Source: Cerioporus squamosus (taxonomy: Eukaryota > Basidiomycota > Agaricomycetes > Polyporales > Polyporaceae). Taken from it: a DNA stretch of 64,000 nucleotides. Positions within the stretch are counted from its first letter, which is position 1, and every line of letters starts with the position of its first letter. Shown here piece after piece: positions 22,315 through 33,703 of the stretch. The stretch is from positions 1-64,000 of the forward strand of contig JABYQS010000169.1 in NCBI GenBank assembly GCA_022592435.1. The letters run 5' to 3'. Below the pieces are notes generated by a model. It ran no database searches and was not told where the DNA came from. It was given only the letters and a program-made list of their open reading frames with translations. A program made the position numbers and the translations under genes.

Positions 22315-22930
22315 CTAGGAGGTTGCATTCCAGCCCCCCTGCGAGCGGCTACCCTTCGACCCCCCTTGTGAGCTGCCACCCTTCTTAGTTGGCGTGACCG
22401 TACTAGTGTTTTTGAAGACGGTGTTCAACGGAACTGGTGTGGTTCCCCGCATAAGCCCATGCTGCCCCCCTCCACTAGAACCCTGGGCCTGACTCGATAC
22501 TCCTCCCTGCGCACGAGATTCCTGGTAGGATGCTTGTGTCTGCGACGGGATCAGGTTGGTGCTTCCGTAGACCTGAGACTGATGCGGGAAAGTCCGCATA
22601 GGTGGACTTTGAAGTCCGGGGATATGTGGTGCAGCACCTGCATTTACACCGTACGACAGCGTACCCTGAGGGCGTGGCCTGGACTGCGAAGGCTGGTTAT
22701 GGGCCGAGGCCGGTGCTACTGCCCCCACTTCTGCCCCAGGCTTTGCTGGCGTCTGGGGAGGCTTACTGGCAGTGGCGCCTGGGAGACAGATTTCAGTCAG
22801 TATGGTTACCGAAATTAGGAAGTGCTGCTTGAAGTCACATACCGTGAGCGATGTCATAGTAGTTCTTCGGGACAGGTTGTCCGCCATGAGGCCGCTGGTT
22901 CGTGCGCTGGTTGCGGTTGGGCTGAGACAT
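22315..22930 (-). CDS. two-exon Gln/Ser/Gly-rich protein of unknown function (183 aa)
   Basis: Predicted exons are 22930-22843 and 22778-22315, with a 64-nt intron (GTATGT donor, CTCCCAG acceptor). The join is in frame and the total is 552 nt. The protein starts MSQPNRNQRTNQRPHGGQPV and is low-complexity throughout (Gln, Ser, Gly, Pro), ending with Ser/Gly/Lys repeats. There is no signal peptide, membrane segment or known domain. It is probably disordered; an RNA-binding or condensate-type role is only a guess. Confidence 0.55.
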
Positions 22931-24132
22931 GGTAGAAGTGTATGTGGTACTTCTGAGAGGTGATGAGGTAGAACGTATGAGGTGGATGAGTAAGCGTCAA
23001 AGTGTGCTAAGGTGTATGAGAGACGGTGGTGCTCTTGGATTAGTGAAGAATACCGGGTGTGCTCTCTACGCTTATATACCCCATGAGCACTCAGCGAGCA
23101 GCAGTAACAGAGACAAAGTGCTTTGGTGAGCATACCTGCAAGTCTCTCTCCTCCCGGGATGAGACGGAATAAATGCGGCATGGAATGTTTTGTCTGCCTG
23201 CCATTGCCTTCGATGATCGCATGGTGGATACGATCCACATCGGACTGGCTACTCAGTACTGCAGCGATGCACCTGCGGACACCTTACACACTGGAGAATA
23301 GCAGATCTCAGAAGAGCGTAGCCCGCAGTTCGCGGTAGCTCCGCGAGGAGTTGACCGTACAACCCGGCAACGGCGGCGCGACGGGATGTATTGTTCATTG
23401 ACGACCATAAAGCGACTCAGAGGGGGACAGCGGGGGCGACCGGGATCACATAGCAACTGAAGAATCCTGTTGCTCATGCCATTAACTCCACGTACTCTCG
23501 GGTAATAGCATATGTAAACAGTAATGCAGCATACCTCTTCACCACCATAGCTCACCATCTCCGTGAAATCACTCAGATCAATGGAGGCGTGTTCTCAATT
23601 GCGTTGTTGACTCTAGTGTCAGACTGAATGCCGTCCTGCTTACATTCTCACACAGTTGGGTAGAGTATAAGCTCAATACTGCGCGAGGTTGCTCACATGT
23701 AGTGGTCGCGGCAAGCATCATAGTTGAGGTCGCCATCTCCCCACATCTCCATGAATGCCCGCGCCCGAACTTGCCGGCTTCGCGACCATATGCGGCGGTC
23801 CGCTGCAGTCCGTCATAGCACCAGAGTAGCAAGTGTTACCAAGTCAGTTACTGCTCGCCCTCAAGTCCTGCAGAGATGTTGGCGTTGCTGTCAAGTACGT
23901 ATCTTCCTCGGGCCACAAGTCACGAAGAACGCTTCCGGCGCTCGGGCTCGGATGCGGCGAGCAGCCTAGTGCCAGTGACCACCCTGGTAAGAGCGCTGAG
24001 CAGCAGTATGGTGTGTGTTTCAACGGCTTCAAGACAGGAGATCAGTTAAAAGATACATGGCGAGCGTGCAGTCTGAGTAAGTATCGATATGACGGTGAAG
24101 TTGGCCTGGTGGGAGTGCATAGCAAATACGAA
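22931..24132. other. gene-poor intergenic stretch
   Basis: Short frames only, none with splice and family support. Confidence 0.4.
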
Positions 24133-24153
24133 CCAACAACGCGCCTGTGGCTG
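24133..24153 (+). promoter_or_regulatory. orphan copy of the shared ACGCG upstream motif
   Basis: CAACAACGCGCCTGTGGCTG here matches the motif found before F-box-like genes at 27815, 29741 and 34770. An ATG occurs 73 nt downstream (24226), a similar spacing, but no F-box-like frame follows. It may mark the promoter of a lost paralog. Confidence 0.4.
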
Positions 24154-26708
24154 AAGCGCTTAACTTCTCGTCCCAGCCTTTCCAGACACAGATGCCCCGA
24201 TCCACCATCCAGCGAGCCTCTACAATGGACGCTATGTCTAGGATTATAATCTCAGATAGCTTTTGTCTTTACAGGTACTCTAACCACTCGTTTCTGGTGG
24301 CCGAAACAAGATCCTAACTTTCGTGTTCGGTTGCCTTTTCGTCCGACGACTCCACGAGAGCTAGCAGTGTTCCTGTAAGTCTCCTGATTTGTATGGAGGT
24401 TCTAAAAACTCATCTTCTGTATGCAGTATACAGGGTATGCATGAATTTTTATAGCCGCGCTGGCGGTGGGCTCCGACTGCGCTCGGCATTTACTGGCAGG
24501 CGGACCATCAGCGCCGACATCTAGTGCGACGATGATATGCTGGAAGCATCTCCATCAGCGGCCTTAGGGCCTTGAAACAGACACGGAGCGCCCGAACGCG
24601 CTCTGCTCATCTCCTATTTGAGGAGAATGTCGCCGTCCAGAGCGCAACAGAGGGACTGTTACAGGGACATCAAACAGCGAGGCTGTCGGAAACGTCCAGT
24701 CTGTCTTTGCCTCGCCTTTTGTCCCTCGTTCTCTTCTAACTTCTTGACATGTCCGCTCTTTGTGAATACCACCTTCGTTCTTGATGCACTGGTATGTTTT
24801 GCCCATCTCTTGACCATGACATCCCCTCATACGGCCGGTATGTCGGCGTACGGAAGGAGGAGTAGGCGCAAGCCTTCCTTCAACTCTGTCCCGAAGCATG
24901 GTACGAGCCTGACATCTATACCCGCTTTTGCACGGAGTTACAGAAGTGCACAGGCTACGGTGAGCTACTACCTATCAACTGAGCGTAAAAATTGAGGTCG
25001 CTATTCACAGGTCACTGAACCTAGTTTAGACTGGCGACCATCGTTCCCGGAGATTTGTTTGGAAGAGACATCGTTGGGAGACGAGCGGCAGGAGCCACGA
25101 ATTGTGCCGTCTTCTTCACCTCCTCCGCTCCGTCTCAGTCCGATATGCCTCTTTCAGCTGGCCTCCCAACCCCGCCCTCCTCGTGTTTGCTCTCCCTCAG
25201 CCTCGTGGCGTTGCTAAGTCTCGGAGACGATCTCCCGCTCGTACGTCCGACAGATCGCTCGCCTACTCCCCCGTGCTCGGACCCACCCTCCACCATGCGG
25301 CGCCCGCGGACTCGGACAATGTCGAAGGCGGAACGTCGTGCCCTGGTTGTCCCACGAATCTCATGGGCCGCCTCTATGCACCGCGATGTCGGCTTCATAA
25401 AGCTCCATCGATATATAAGCTCAGTACGTGCCGGCCTTCATCACCAACGATTACGTATCCCGAGCTGCAAGCATTCACTCACGCACAGCGTCCACTCAGA
25501 TACTGGCACCTCTTCCCCTTCGAAGCACCATTCTCGATGCAGAACTCGCCACAGCCTCGGTCCAAGACGCAGAAGCAGGAAGTGCAATATTGCGATCAGA
25601 CCGCAGGATGTCGTGCAGCGGCAGCATAGAGCACCGGATGGACGAGGTATGCACCCCAAAGCTCCTTGAATAGCTACGCACTAGCCTCATGCATACACTC
25701 TAGTAGTGCACATACTGGGTTCACGAGACATCCCGGGCCCATGTTGGTCTAGTACCACCGGGAGCTATGTCCCCAACTTCGACGGGCTCCCTCTCGACCC
25801 TCCTCAGAGGAGTATCCCGACTGTCTATGTCGCCAACCAGTCGTGCAGCCGTACTCTCCTCAAGGCAGCCCAACGTCGTCCCGACCCCTTGGCTGCTAGC
25901 TCCTTCCCGGACTCTGGCGGGGCCGCCACGCACGCACCAGTGCCGGAGAGCGAGTAATCGCAGCAGCCTGCGTCCCAGAAGCCCTAAAGGCCGTTGGGCA
26001 AAGACCAGGCCAAGACAGAGTTGAGGTGCTGAACCCTCTGCGTTGGGATGTTGTTGTCGGAGGTCGGTGGCGGAACGGTGACGGAGGACTTGTATGGAAG
26101 TTGGACTGTCAGACTCCAATGTTCACTTAGTTGTCTTACGCAGCAGCACGCGCTATGATATCCGTCTCTCTTTTGCATTCGCACGTAAAGCTTCAGCTCG
26201 GACGTAGTAACGTTCCCCAGTGTATCACTCGTTGACAGCACACACCCTCTTATTCTTGTGCGTGTGGACGCTAGCAGCGATTTCCCAATCGCCGTGCTCG
26301 CAGGCTCCAATACCGCCCACAGCACCAAAAGCGAATGTCTCGGCCCCGGAGGACAAATTGCAGTCAAATATGAGTATAGACAGCGTCATGAATGCGACTG
26401 AGAAGATCGATACCTGCCGGGTACTGCAATAGGGCGGGCGGGTCCGCGCGCTCCTCGGCGTGTCATGGTATTGTGGTATGAGCGAAGGAAGAGGACAGTC
26501 GGCACATACCTAGGCCGGTTCGCACCAGCGAGCACAAGCTTGAGCAATGACCGCACAGTATCCAACAGTACACCCGGCAGTTCCTGAATTCTACTTCGCA
26601 CAACTCCTCATACATGCTATCGTACATTTGGACGTGACCTGTACTCCGACGATGAGTATTACACCCCAACGCTTGCAACCGGAGACGTGTACTCACCTCA
26701 TGCCCATC
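24154..26708. other. gene-poor intergenic stretch
   Basis: About 2.5 kb with only short, unsupported frames. A Ser/Pro-rich frame around 25055-25669 has no splice or family support. I see no transposon ends or RNA genes. Confidence 0.4.
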
Positions 26709-27410
26709 CTATTTACGCTCCCAGGTCCTGAGCAGCTTGAAGAGCCGCTGCTCATGCATAGTCGTGTACCCCAACACTTTCTGCGTCCACGAGGTCGAAA
26801 GCGCCGCCTTGAACTCCTCCGCCTGCACGATGGACGGGTCCGTAAACTCATGCAGCGCAAGGTACTTCGCGACCTTTTTCGGCTTCAAGTCCTCGTCGAT
26901 CCCGGCTGCCGCTCCATCCTTGTACACGTAGCGCGTGGTGCGGGTCCACTGCGGCACCTTCGAGAACATCGCAACGTGCTCCTCGTCGTACCACCTGTTG
27001 AAGTCCTCTTCTAAATCGGACGGGACTTCCATGAGGATCGCGCTGACGTACGGCCCCGGGCTGGGCACGTCGTACGCGTTGCCCTTGCGCGGGGGCACGG
27101 GCACGGCGACGTTCTCGTACGTGCGGCGGTCGATAACGCCGATGCGGGAGAGGATGTCCTTCTCGCGCTCGCTGCGTGTCTGCGAGAGGAGCGAGAACGG
27201 GGGCTGGGTGATCGTGTCGGTGTCGGCGAGGCCGCACAGCGCGAGATACGCGGGCTTCTTGCCGTCGATGGCGACCCAGCGCGACCACGACTGGAACGCG
27301 GGAATAGCGATGCGGAGGGGCATGTGCTCGTTCTCAAACCAGTCGTCGTACTCGGCCTGGGAGACGGCGGAGCCGGGGTCGGAGAAGACGAAGAGGAGGC
27401 CTTCGGGCAT
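26709..27410 (-). CDS. EthD-like dimeric alpha/beta barrel protein, paralog B
   Basis: This is an intact single-exon gene of 233 aa. Repeat 1 is around EYDDWFENEHMPLRIAIPAF and repeat 2 around DFNRWYDEEHVAMFSKVPQW, followed by KYLALHEFTDPS and a Leu-Arg-Thr-Trp-Glu-Arg-Lys end. It is closest to the broken copy at 33704-34403, with the same length once two bases are restored there. A TATA-like TATAAGAA on the minus strand lies about 70 nt before the ATG. It is head-to-head with the F-box-like gene at 27929, 518 bp apart, and the same arrangement recurs at 33.7-34.9 kb. Enzymatic substrate unknown. Confidence 0.9.
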   Translation of the reverse strand: MPEGLLFVFSDPGSAVSQAEYDDWFENEHMPLRIAIPAFQSWSRWVAIDGKKPAYLALCGLADTDTITQPPFSLLSQTRSEREKDILSRIGVIDRRTYENVAVPVPPRKGNAYDVPSPGPYVSAILMEVPSDLEEDFNRWYDEEHVAMFSKVPQWTRTTRYVYKDGAAAGIDEDLKPKKVAKYLALHEFTDPSIVQAEEFKAALSTSWTQKVLGYTTMHEQRLFKLLRTWERK

Positions 27411-27814
27411 TCTGGGCCGCAGTGCGTGCGGGACGGCGGGTGAGTAGGGAGTTACGTCGAGAGGGTGGCGACGTACCCCTTCTTATACTACTGCTTAGTG
27501 GCTGACAGAGCTACTGAGACAAGAGATGCTCCCCGAGGTCGCTGAAAGCGAGGCGTTACTCATTCTCACCTCGCGGTGCGGAGATAGCAGTCACGACACT
27601 GGCTGCCTCGAACAGTTCGATCCGGGGTCATAGTATGGATCTGCAGAGAACCAGTTCTGTGATAAGAAGTAGATTTCAAGTAGCCATTGGAAGTGCTATG
27701 ATCTGCTGCAGGCTGCGTACTGCCGAAGGTCGAGCGACGAGGACAAGTAGTACACTGGTACTGGCAGGCAGAAGTTGGTCATTCCGAGGATGCCGGAGAA
27801 GGCAAGCACGAGCC
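27411..27814. promoter_or_regulatory. divergent EthD / F-box-like promoter region
   Basis: It separates the divergent start codons at 27410 and 27929. It includes the minus-strand TATA-like box near 27485; the ACGCG motif follows at 27815. No coding exon is supported. Confidence 0.4.
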
Positions 27815-27832
27815 AATAACGCGCCTGTGGCT
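27815..27832 (+). promoter_or_regulatory. shared ACGCG upstream motif, copy 2
   Basis: AATAACGCGCCTGTGGCT lies 97 nt before the F-box-like ATG at 27929. It differs by one base from the copies at 29741 and 34770. Confidence 0.6.
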
Positions 27833-27928
27833 GCGTGTTTTCCCACGGTTCACGTATGCTCTGGGTGGCGCCAAGTTGCTCCCTACCTTCGTACTTATCC
27901 AGAGCGATACTCACAGCCGCTTGAAGTC

Positions 27929-29298
27929 ATGACAGGCCTCGGTAAGAGCTCGAGCGCGGTCAAGAATGAACATACGTGAGTGCCAGCGGGTACAGTTGCA
28001 CGGGCACATAACTCAAACAGGCTTGGATCCCAAGTTCCCCCGGGGTTCCGAAGCCCCGGGCATCCTTCCGCTTGCCCCCGGACGTGCTCGACATTATCGT
28101 CAGTCACGCCGCCATGCTAGGAAATACAAAAGCGAAGACTCGCACTCTGCTGGCATGCTCTCTTGCCTGTCGTGCCTTGCGTCGGCCAGCGCAGGCCCAG
28201 CTGTACAAGAACATCATCGTCACCCCTGAAGTCGAGCGAACCGCCGCAATCTCTCGTGCCCTCGATACCAACTCGTCGCTCGGCCCTCTTGCGAAGAGCA
28301 TCGAGATACGCTATCAGGCTGCCCCGTACATCTTTCCGCTCCCGGTACACGTCGTCGGCCGGCTTTCAAACGTCCAGCAGGCCATCTTCGCGGCCCTCAA
28401 CAAGCACCAAGAGTTCGACACGTCCTTCATCCGCTTGTTTGCCGCTCCGTGCCAGTCTCTGAGGATGATGACGCTGGCCTTCATCGGCTTCCCCGCGCTC
28501 TCTGATCTCGTCAGGCTGCTCTGGTCGTTCCCCTCGCTCGAGTCGCTCATGCTGCAACACTGCTCCTGGGAACACTCTCCTGCGGACGCGCTTCCGGATC
28601 CTTCCCTCCATCCAGGGCATGTCAGCAAGCTTACTGGGCTTACGGTCTGTTCCTGAGTCGCGGCCTCCTGTCGATGCTAATTCTAGCCGCCTGTGCAGCT
28701 ATGGCTGGACTACGCGGCCCGGCCACCGTTGTCGCTCGCCCCGTTTGGAACTAACCTTACGAAGCTCGACATCGACCCGCTCCACTCGTACGCTTCCGCC
28801 GTCGACTACAAAGGTGCGCACCCCACACCAACGCGCCCAACCCCAACGCTAATGACACCCGTTGCAGGCCTCGCCGCTCTCGACAAGCTCGCCATTCTCA
28901 CCCTGCGGCTCACGAAGGGCGACATCGCCGTGGCACCACACGCGCTCTCGCACCTCCGCTCCCCGAGCCTGCGCTGGCTCGGCATTGCGCACCGCGTCGA
29001 GGACCAGTCGCCCGAGACGACCGTGCGGCAGCTCGAGGCACTGGACCCCGCGCTCGCGGACGTGCTCGAGCGGCCGACGTTCTGGGACCTGAAGGGGCTC
29101 CGCTGGGCGGTGATTTGCAGGGTGCTGCCTGGAGACGCGGGACAGCAGAGGTGGAAGCGGGCGATCACGCCGTTCGTGCAGGTGATGGCCGACCGGAAGC
29201 TCTTGTCCGTGGTCGTAGAGGGTGCGTCTCTGCATATGCCTGTGCGAGTTGGTGTATGCTAACTCTCAGTTACGTCAGAGTGTCCGAAGTCGACGTGA
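27929..29298 (+). CDS. F-box-like protein, paralog 3 (one apparent frameshift)
   Basis: Predicted exons are 27929-27975, 28021-28644, 28699-28813, 28868-29221 and 29279-29298. The F-box-like start is LPPDVLDIIVSHAAML, then TLLACSLACRALRRPAQAQL. Leucine-rich segments follow (FPALSDLVRLLWSFPSLESL, LAALDKLAILTLRL, LRWLGIAHRVEDQSPET). The exon sizes 115, 354 and 20 nt are identical to those in the gene at 34858-39310. The frame from exon 1 does not reach LPPDV because a C run near 28068-28069 seems one base short; adding it gives 1161 nt (386 aa). It is probably an SCF substrate adaptor. The single break is likely a sequence error. Confidence 0.8.
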
Positions 29299-29740
29299 TG
29301 ACTGGTGGTCCGAGTCCTAGCGATGGCGACAGTGGCTGGCCTATGGCTCGGGACCTGTCCGGGCCAATGGCGATCCTGGCACTGGCACAGGCAGTAGCTC
29401 ATCCGGGGGTCATTGTACATCTGCAGTACGCCGGTAGTTTGAATTTCTGAAGGGGTACGGGTTGCGGCATATCGGAATAGATAGATGAACGGATATGATA
29501 CAGGACTCGGAGTTAAACGTCGGGAGGAGGAAGACGTGTCAAGCGCAAACATTGTCTTCACGGTATGCGTCTGCTCTCAGTCTCGAGTCTCCCCGACTTG
29601 CTCTGGGACTGACAGACCTACATGAGCAGTGATTTGTAGACGTCAGTAGTGAGCGGGTATGAAGCTTTGGAGGTGTACCTGCCTACCGTGCCTCCATGAG
29701 TTGGTACTAGGAGTCCTTCTGCCAGTGCCAAACACGGACA
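29299..29740. other. intergenic
   Basis: It lies between two tandem F-box-like paralogs. No coding exon was seen; the second gene's promoter motif begins at 29741. Confidence 0.45.
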
Positions 29741-29758
29741 AATAACGCGTCTGTGGCT
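29741..29758 (+). promoter_or_regulatory. shared ACGCG upstream motif, copy 3
   Basis: AATAACGCGTCTGTGGCT lies 56 nt before the F-box-like ATG at 29814 and is identical to the copy at 34770. Confidence 0.65.
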
Positions 29759-29813
29759 CAAAAATTCCACGGTTCGCCACTCGGCCACGACCGTCGACCG
29801 TCGACCGCCACCA

Positions 29814-31199
29814 TGGCAGACCCCAGAGCGGACTTGATGAAGAGAGAAGTAAAGTAAGTACCTGTGAATCGTAAGTATCTTATATGTCCCACTCATACCA
29901 TCATGATATGTTCGTCCAACCACAGTGCCGAGATGATCCCAAACCCGCTCCCGCCGCATTCGCGGATTTTTTCCCGCTTGTCCCCTGCGGTTCTCGACAC
30001 CATCGTCTGCCATGCCGCCGCGTTAGGAGATGCGAAGACCAGCACTCGCACGCTCCTAGCATGCGCCCGTACCTGTCGCGCTATGCTTCGACCATCCCAA
30101 ACATACCTCTTCAAGGCGGTCGTCCTCGAGCACGCGTGTGAACAGACCCTCGCTTTCTCCCGCGCCATAGACAGCAAACCAGCACTCGGCTTGCTAGTCA
30201 GCAACCTCACGATACACTTCGAGAGCGCAAAATCAATCTATCCGCTGCCACCGCACGTTATTGGGCGGCTGTCGAACCTCCAGCAAGCCATTTTTGCCGG
30301 TAATGTGAAGCATCGGCCTTTGGACACCTCCTTTATAGTGTCTTTGCGGCGCCCTGTCATTCTTTGCGAATCATGACCTTTGCCTTCTTTCGGTTTCCCA
30401 TGTTATCCGACCTCGTTCGCGTCGTCTGGTCTTTCCCTAATTTGGAGGTGCTTATGCTGCAGAGTTGTGCATGGGGGAATTCGTCGGCGGATGTTCTCCC
30501 TGACGCTGCGCTCCACCCAGGGCATGTGTCCAAGCTTCAAGCGCTGACAGTACGTTCTCTCCGCAGAGCTGTTCCTACCTTGACATTGACGTCATTCCCT
30601 CGTCTAGGTAATCTTGGATTATGCCGTACCGTTGCAGCTCAAACCCTTCGGTACTCAGCTCATGACCCTCGAAGTCGACGCAGCCCATTCATTTTCTAAG
30701 ACGCTCGAGTACAGAGGTAGGTGTCTTCTGACTAGATCCTCCTGACTGCATGTGGCTGATCGGGCATGGCAGAGATCTCCGCACTCGAGAACCTCGAGAC
30801 TCTCACTTTGCGCTACGCCAAGGACGACATCTCCATCGTCACACAGGTGCTCTCGCACATCCGCTCCTCTAAGCTGCGTTGGCTAGCCATCGACCACCGC
30901 GTCCAGGATCAGACCCGCGAGGCCACCATCCGGCAGCTGGGGGCACTCGACCCAAAGTTGCAGGATGTATCCGCACGGCCGATCTTCTGGGATCTGCAAT
31001 GGGTGGAGTGGATAGTCTCCTGCACAGTCCTTCCAGCGGCTGCGGAGATGGAGAGGTTGCGGCACGCCGTCATGCCGTTCGTACAGGTCCTTGCTGACAG
31101 GAGAATCTTGTCCGTGCGCGTACGGGGTACGTTCGTGCTTGTGCGCGTGGGAGGTTGTATGCTGACGCTGTATCGTCAGAGTATCAGAAGGCGGCATGA
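29814..31199 (+). CDS. F-box-like protein, paralog 4 (one apparent frameshift)
   Basis: Predicted exons are 29814-29854, 29926-30549, 30608-30716, 30773-31126 and 31180-31199. The first exon is 41 nt, as in the gene at 34858. The F-box-like region is LSPAVLDTIVCHAAAL with CARTCRAMLRPSQTYLFKAV. Leucine-rich segments follow (FPMLSDLVRVVWSFPNLEVL, LRWLAIDHRVQDQTREA). Between DTSFI and FAAPCHSLRIM the frame shifts at about 30338, where one base is missing relative to the paralogs. Restoring it gives 1149 nt (382 aa). The last exon encodes only YQKAA plus the shared junction residue. Role as for paralog 3. Confidence 0.8.
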
Positions 31200-31857
31200 T
31201 AGCCCAAAGACCTGCTCGGGGACGCGAGCAGTACGAGTCCGAGGTTTCTTGCCGGGACGTTAACAGGTCTCGTTCCCGAGATAATACGCCGTATTCTTCT
31301 AGTCACCTAGTCGCGGCGACCAATGACTCTTGCAACATCACACCATCGAGGACGTGCTCGCCGGGTGCCCCCGTCTGTGAGCGAACACGCCGGCAGAGCC
31401 AACCAGATGCAAAGTTGGCCAGCTAACCACACTTCGTCCTTGCAGCATACCCCCGGTCTGGTGCCTTGCTCCGAGTCGTGATGTGCGCTTGCAAGCTGTC
31501 GTCTCGCAGAACCTTATTACTCTGACGACAGACAACGAGGTCCACAGATACGTAGGTCCTAAGGTCGCTGACTGGGGCAGACCAGGCAGTCCGCCCAAGG
31601 GACGACCGAGGACATTGGTCAGCCTCTTGAGCATCAGCAGGATCATTCGTGAACGTTCAAACCCTTGCTGCTCTAGGGACGAACTAGAGCAACCCATGAC
31701 ATCTCTGCTTATTAAGCATCGTAGCTGAGCACAGCTTCCAATACCGCTCATCTCGGTGGATTATGACAGCACTCGCGCCTTGTCGACATACATAAGGAGA
31801 CAGTCAAGCATCGGACACTTGCAGCAAGTTCTCATCGAGCTGCTATCTGATACTACC
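31200..31857. other. intergenic
   Basis: No supported exon. It presumably contains the promoter of the EthD gene at 31858. Confidence 0.45.
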
Positions 31858-32583
31858 ATGAGCACGAACTCCGGATCCTCCGCGCCCGGCCTACTCCTCG
31901 TCCTCGTCGAGCCCGGCCCAGCCATCTCCGACGCCGAGTTCAACGACTGGGCGGACAACGAGCACGTCCCCCTCCGTATGGCCATCCCCACCTTCCGCTC
32001 CTGCATGCGCTGGACCGCCACCGATAGCCGGAAGCCCACCCATCTTGCTCTGTACACCGTCTCCTCCGTCTCCGCGTTCTCCGAGCCGCCCTACACGACG
32101 CTCGCGGAGACCCGCAGCGAGCGCGAGAAGGCCCTCGCGCCGCGCATCGCGCTCTTCGACCGGCGAGTGTACGAACAGCTCGACGTGCCAGTTGCTCCGC
32201 GCGCCCCGGGTGTTGATGCTGGTGCGGGTGCAGCGCGATACGTGCGCGTTGTAGCGATGGACGTTCCGTCCGAGCACGAAGAAGACCTGAACAAATGGTA
32301 CGACGAGGAGCACGTCGCGATGCTTGCGAAGGTGCCGCAGTGGGTCCGGAGCACGCGCTACGTGCTGCGCGAGAGCGGGGTGAGCGGGACGGACGAGAGC
32401 ATGAAGCCGACGCGGCGGGGCGCGCCGAAGTACCTTGCGCTGCATGAGTGTACCGATGCGGGGGCGGTCGACACGGAGGAGTTTAGGGCTGCGCTGGACA
32501 CGCCGTGGACGAGGAAGGTGATGGGGTATGCGCAGGTGTACGATGGAAGGTCGTTCGAGTTGTTGCGGAGCTGGGATAGGTAG
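31858..32583 (+). CDS. EthD-like dimeric alpha/beta barrel protein, paralog C
   Basis: This is an intact single-exon gene of 241 aa starting MSTNSGSSAPGLLLVLVEPG. Repeat 1 is around EFNDWADNEHVPLRMAIPTF and repeat 2 around DLNKWYDEEHVAMLAKVPQW, with KYLALHECTDAG near the end and a Leu-Leu-Arg-Ser-Trp-Asp-Arg C-terminus. The first repeat has Ala where most paralogs have Tyr in the Trp-Tyr-Asp motif. It is convergent with an F-box-like fragment at 32968. The relic at 18780 is closest to this copy. The ATG at 31858 starts just before the conserved core; a longer N-terminal frame from 31756 has no support. Confidence 0.9.
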   Translation: MSTNSGSSAPGLLLVLVEPGPAISDAEFNDWADNEHVPLRMAIPTFRSCMRWTATDSRKPTHLALYTVSSVSAFSEPPYTTLAETRSEREKALAPRIALFDRRVYEQLDVPVAPRAPGVDAGAGAARYVRVVAMDVPSEHEEDLNKWYDEEHVAMLAKVPQWVRSTRYVLRESGVSGTDESMKPTRRGAPKYLALHECTDAGAVDTEEFRAALDTPWTRKVMGYAQVYDGRSFELLRSWDR

Positions 32584-32967
32584 TGTACAGGGCATGTTGT
32601 GGACTTGTCGGTGATGCATCGGTTCTGCAGTACCAGATGAATCTTCATATGTATGACTGAAAGTGTTCTCGGGCGAATCGGGCGTAGTGAGATGGCGCAT
32701 GAGTTGATGGGAAGAGGAGAAGGGAGGCCAGATGTCGAGCGACCACAGACTGATCGATTGCGAGACCGAGTGAATAGCATCCGACGACCACATGCTGATG
32801 CGAAGCAGCTATCGCATGTGTATCACGCAGGTGCGAGGGAAGAGAGAGAAAAGGCGACGCAACTTGCGACTCGCTCGTTTCGGGTTGCGGAAGACCGTCA
32901 AGGACAGGTTGGAGTTGTCGCACACCACATATCCATGGTACGGGTCCATCAAATATCTACAACATGA
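32584..32967. other. convergent intergenic region
   Basis: It lies between the EthD gene end and the F-box-like fragment end. No feature was recognised. Confidence 0.4.
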
Positions 32968-33486
32968 TCAAGAGCGTAAGCCTACGAGGAACATACCGTC
33001 CATGCATCGACGGATCTCACCTTCGACGACGGATACGCCCCGTTGCGGCGCGCGAGGCACGATTGCGCGGATGCTATCTCCAGTACCAACGAACTCCGGA
33101 CGCCCAAGTCCGACGTGGCGACAAGTCCAAAGTAGCTGCAGCAGGTGACGCAACGGTCGTTCAGATAAAAGTTTGTCCAGCTCGAGTTGTTGAAACATGT
33201 TCAGGATAGTGTCGAGCGTCTCTGGATCGTCAGATTGCGGGTCGAAGTAGAATAGGTCATGCCGAACAACGATATTGCAAAGGCTATCTGTAGCAAGAAA
33301 TCGTATGGCATCCCTGATTACTCTGAGGAACGTGTAGGAAAGGTCCAGCTCCAGGTGTTCCAAGTGAGGAAACGCAGAGGTGCCTGTAAGACACTTCGAG
33401 TTGAGTGCAAGTGTGCGGCATGAATGTACGCGGATAAGACTGTTCCGGATGCTCGTGCGGATCGTCATCGCGTCACCTACATGCAA
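32968..33486 (-). pseudogene. F-box-like C-terminal fragment
   Basis: The minus-strand frame contains GTSAFPHLEHLELDLSYTFL and a following helix-rich segment that aligns with the C-terminal leucine-rich part of the gene at 10297 (FSRLRHFELHLADDDI). No F-box-like N-terminus or upstream exons were found before the EthD gene at 33704. It is therefore a truncated relic, or at best the last exon of a gene whose 5' part is gone. Confidence 0.55.
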
Positions 33487-33703
33487 GGTGCGTGACTAGG
33501 CATCCAGCTCACACCGGACTCACGGTCAGTCACACCACGCGTAGCGACATCGAGCATGGCCGTGTGTTTCAGTCAACGGATCTTGTACTGCGGCACAGAC
33601 TACATGGTATCGTACACCACTAGGCAACATGCACGGTACCGCCGGTGAGCAATCCGTCACCCTGCGTGCTCATCCAATCGGAAACACGCACCTCTTTCTC
33701 GCC

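Noticed and set aside
25055..25669. 204-aa Ser/Pro-rich frame
   Set aside because: Composition alone; no splice signals, no family similarity and no conserved copy in the window.
28693..29262. Continuous 189-aa frame reading through 28814-28867
   Set aside because: The segment is an intron with a GTGCGC donor and TTGCAG acceptor; the paralog exons of 115 and 354 nt match exactly on both sides.
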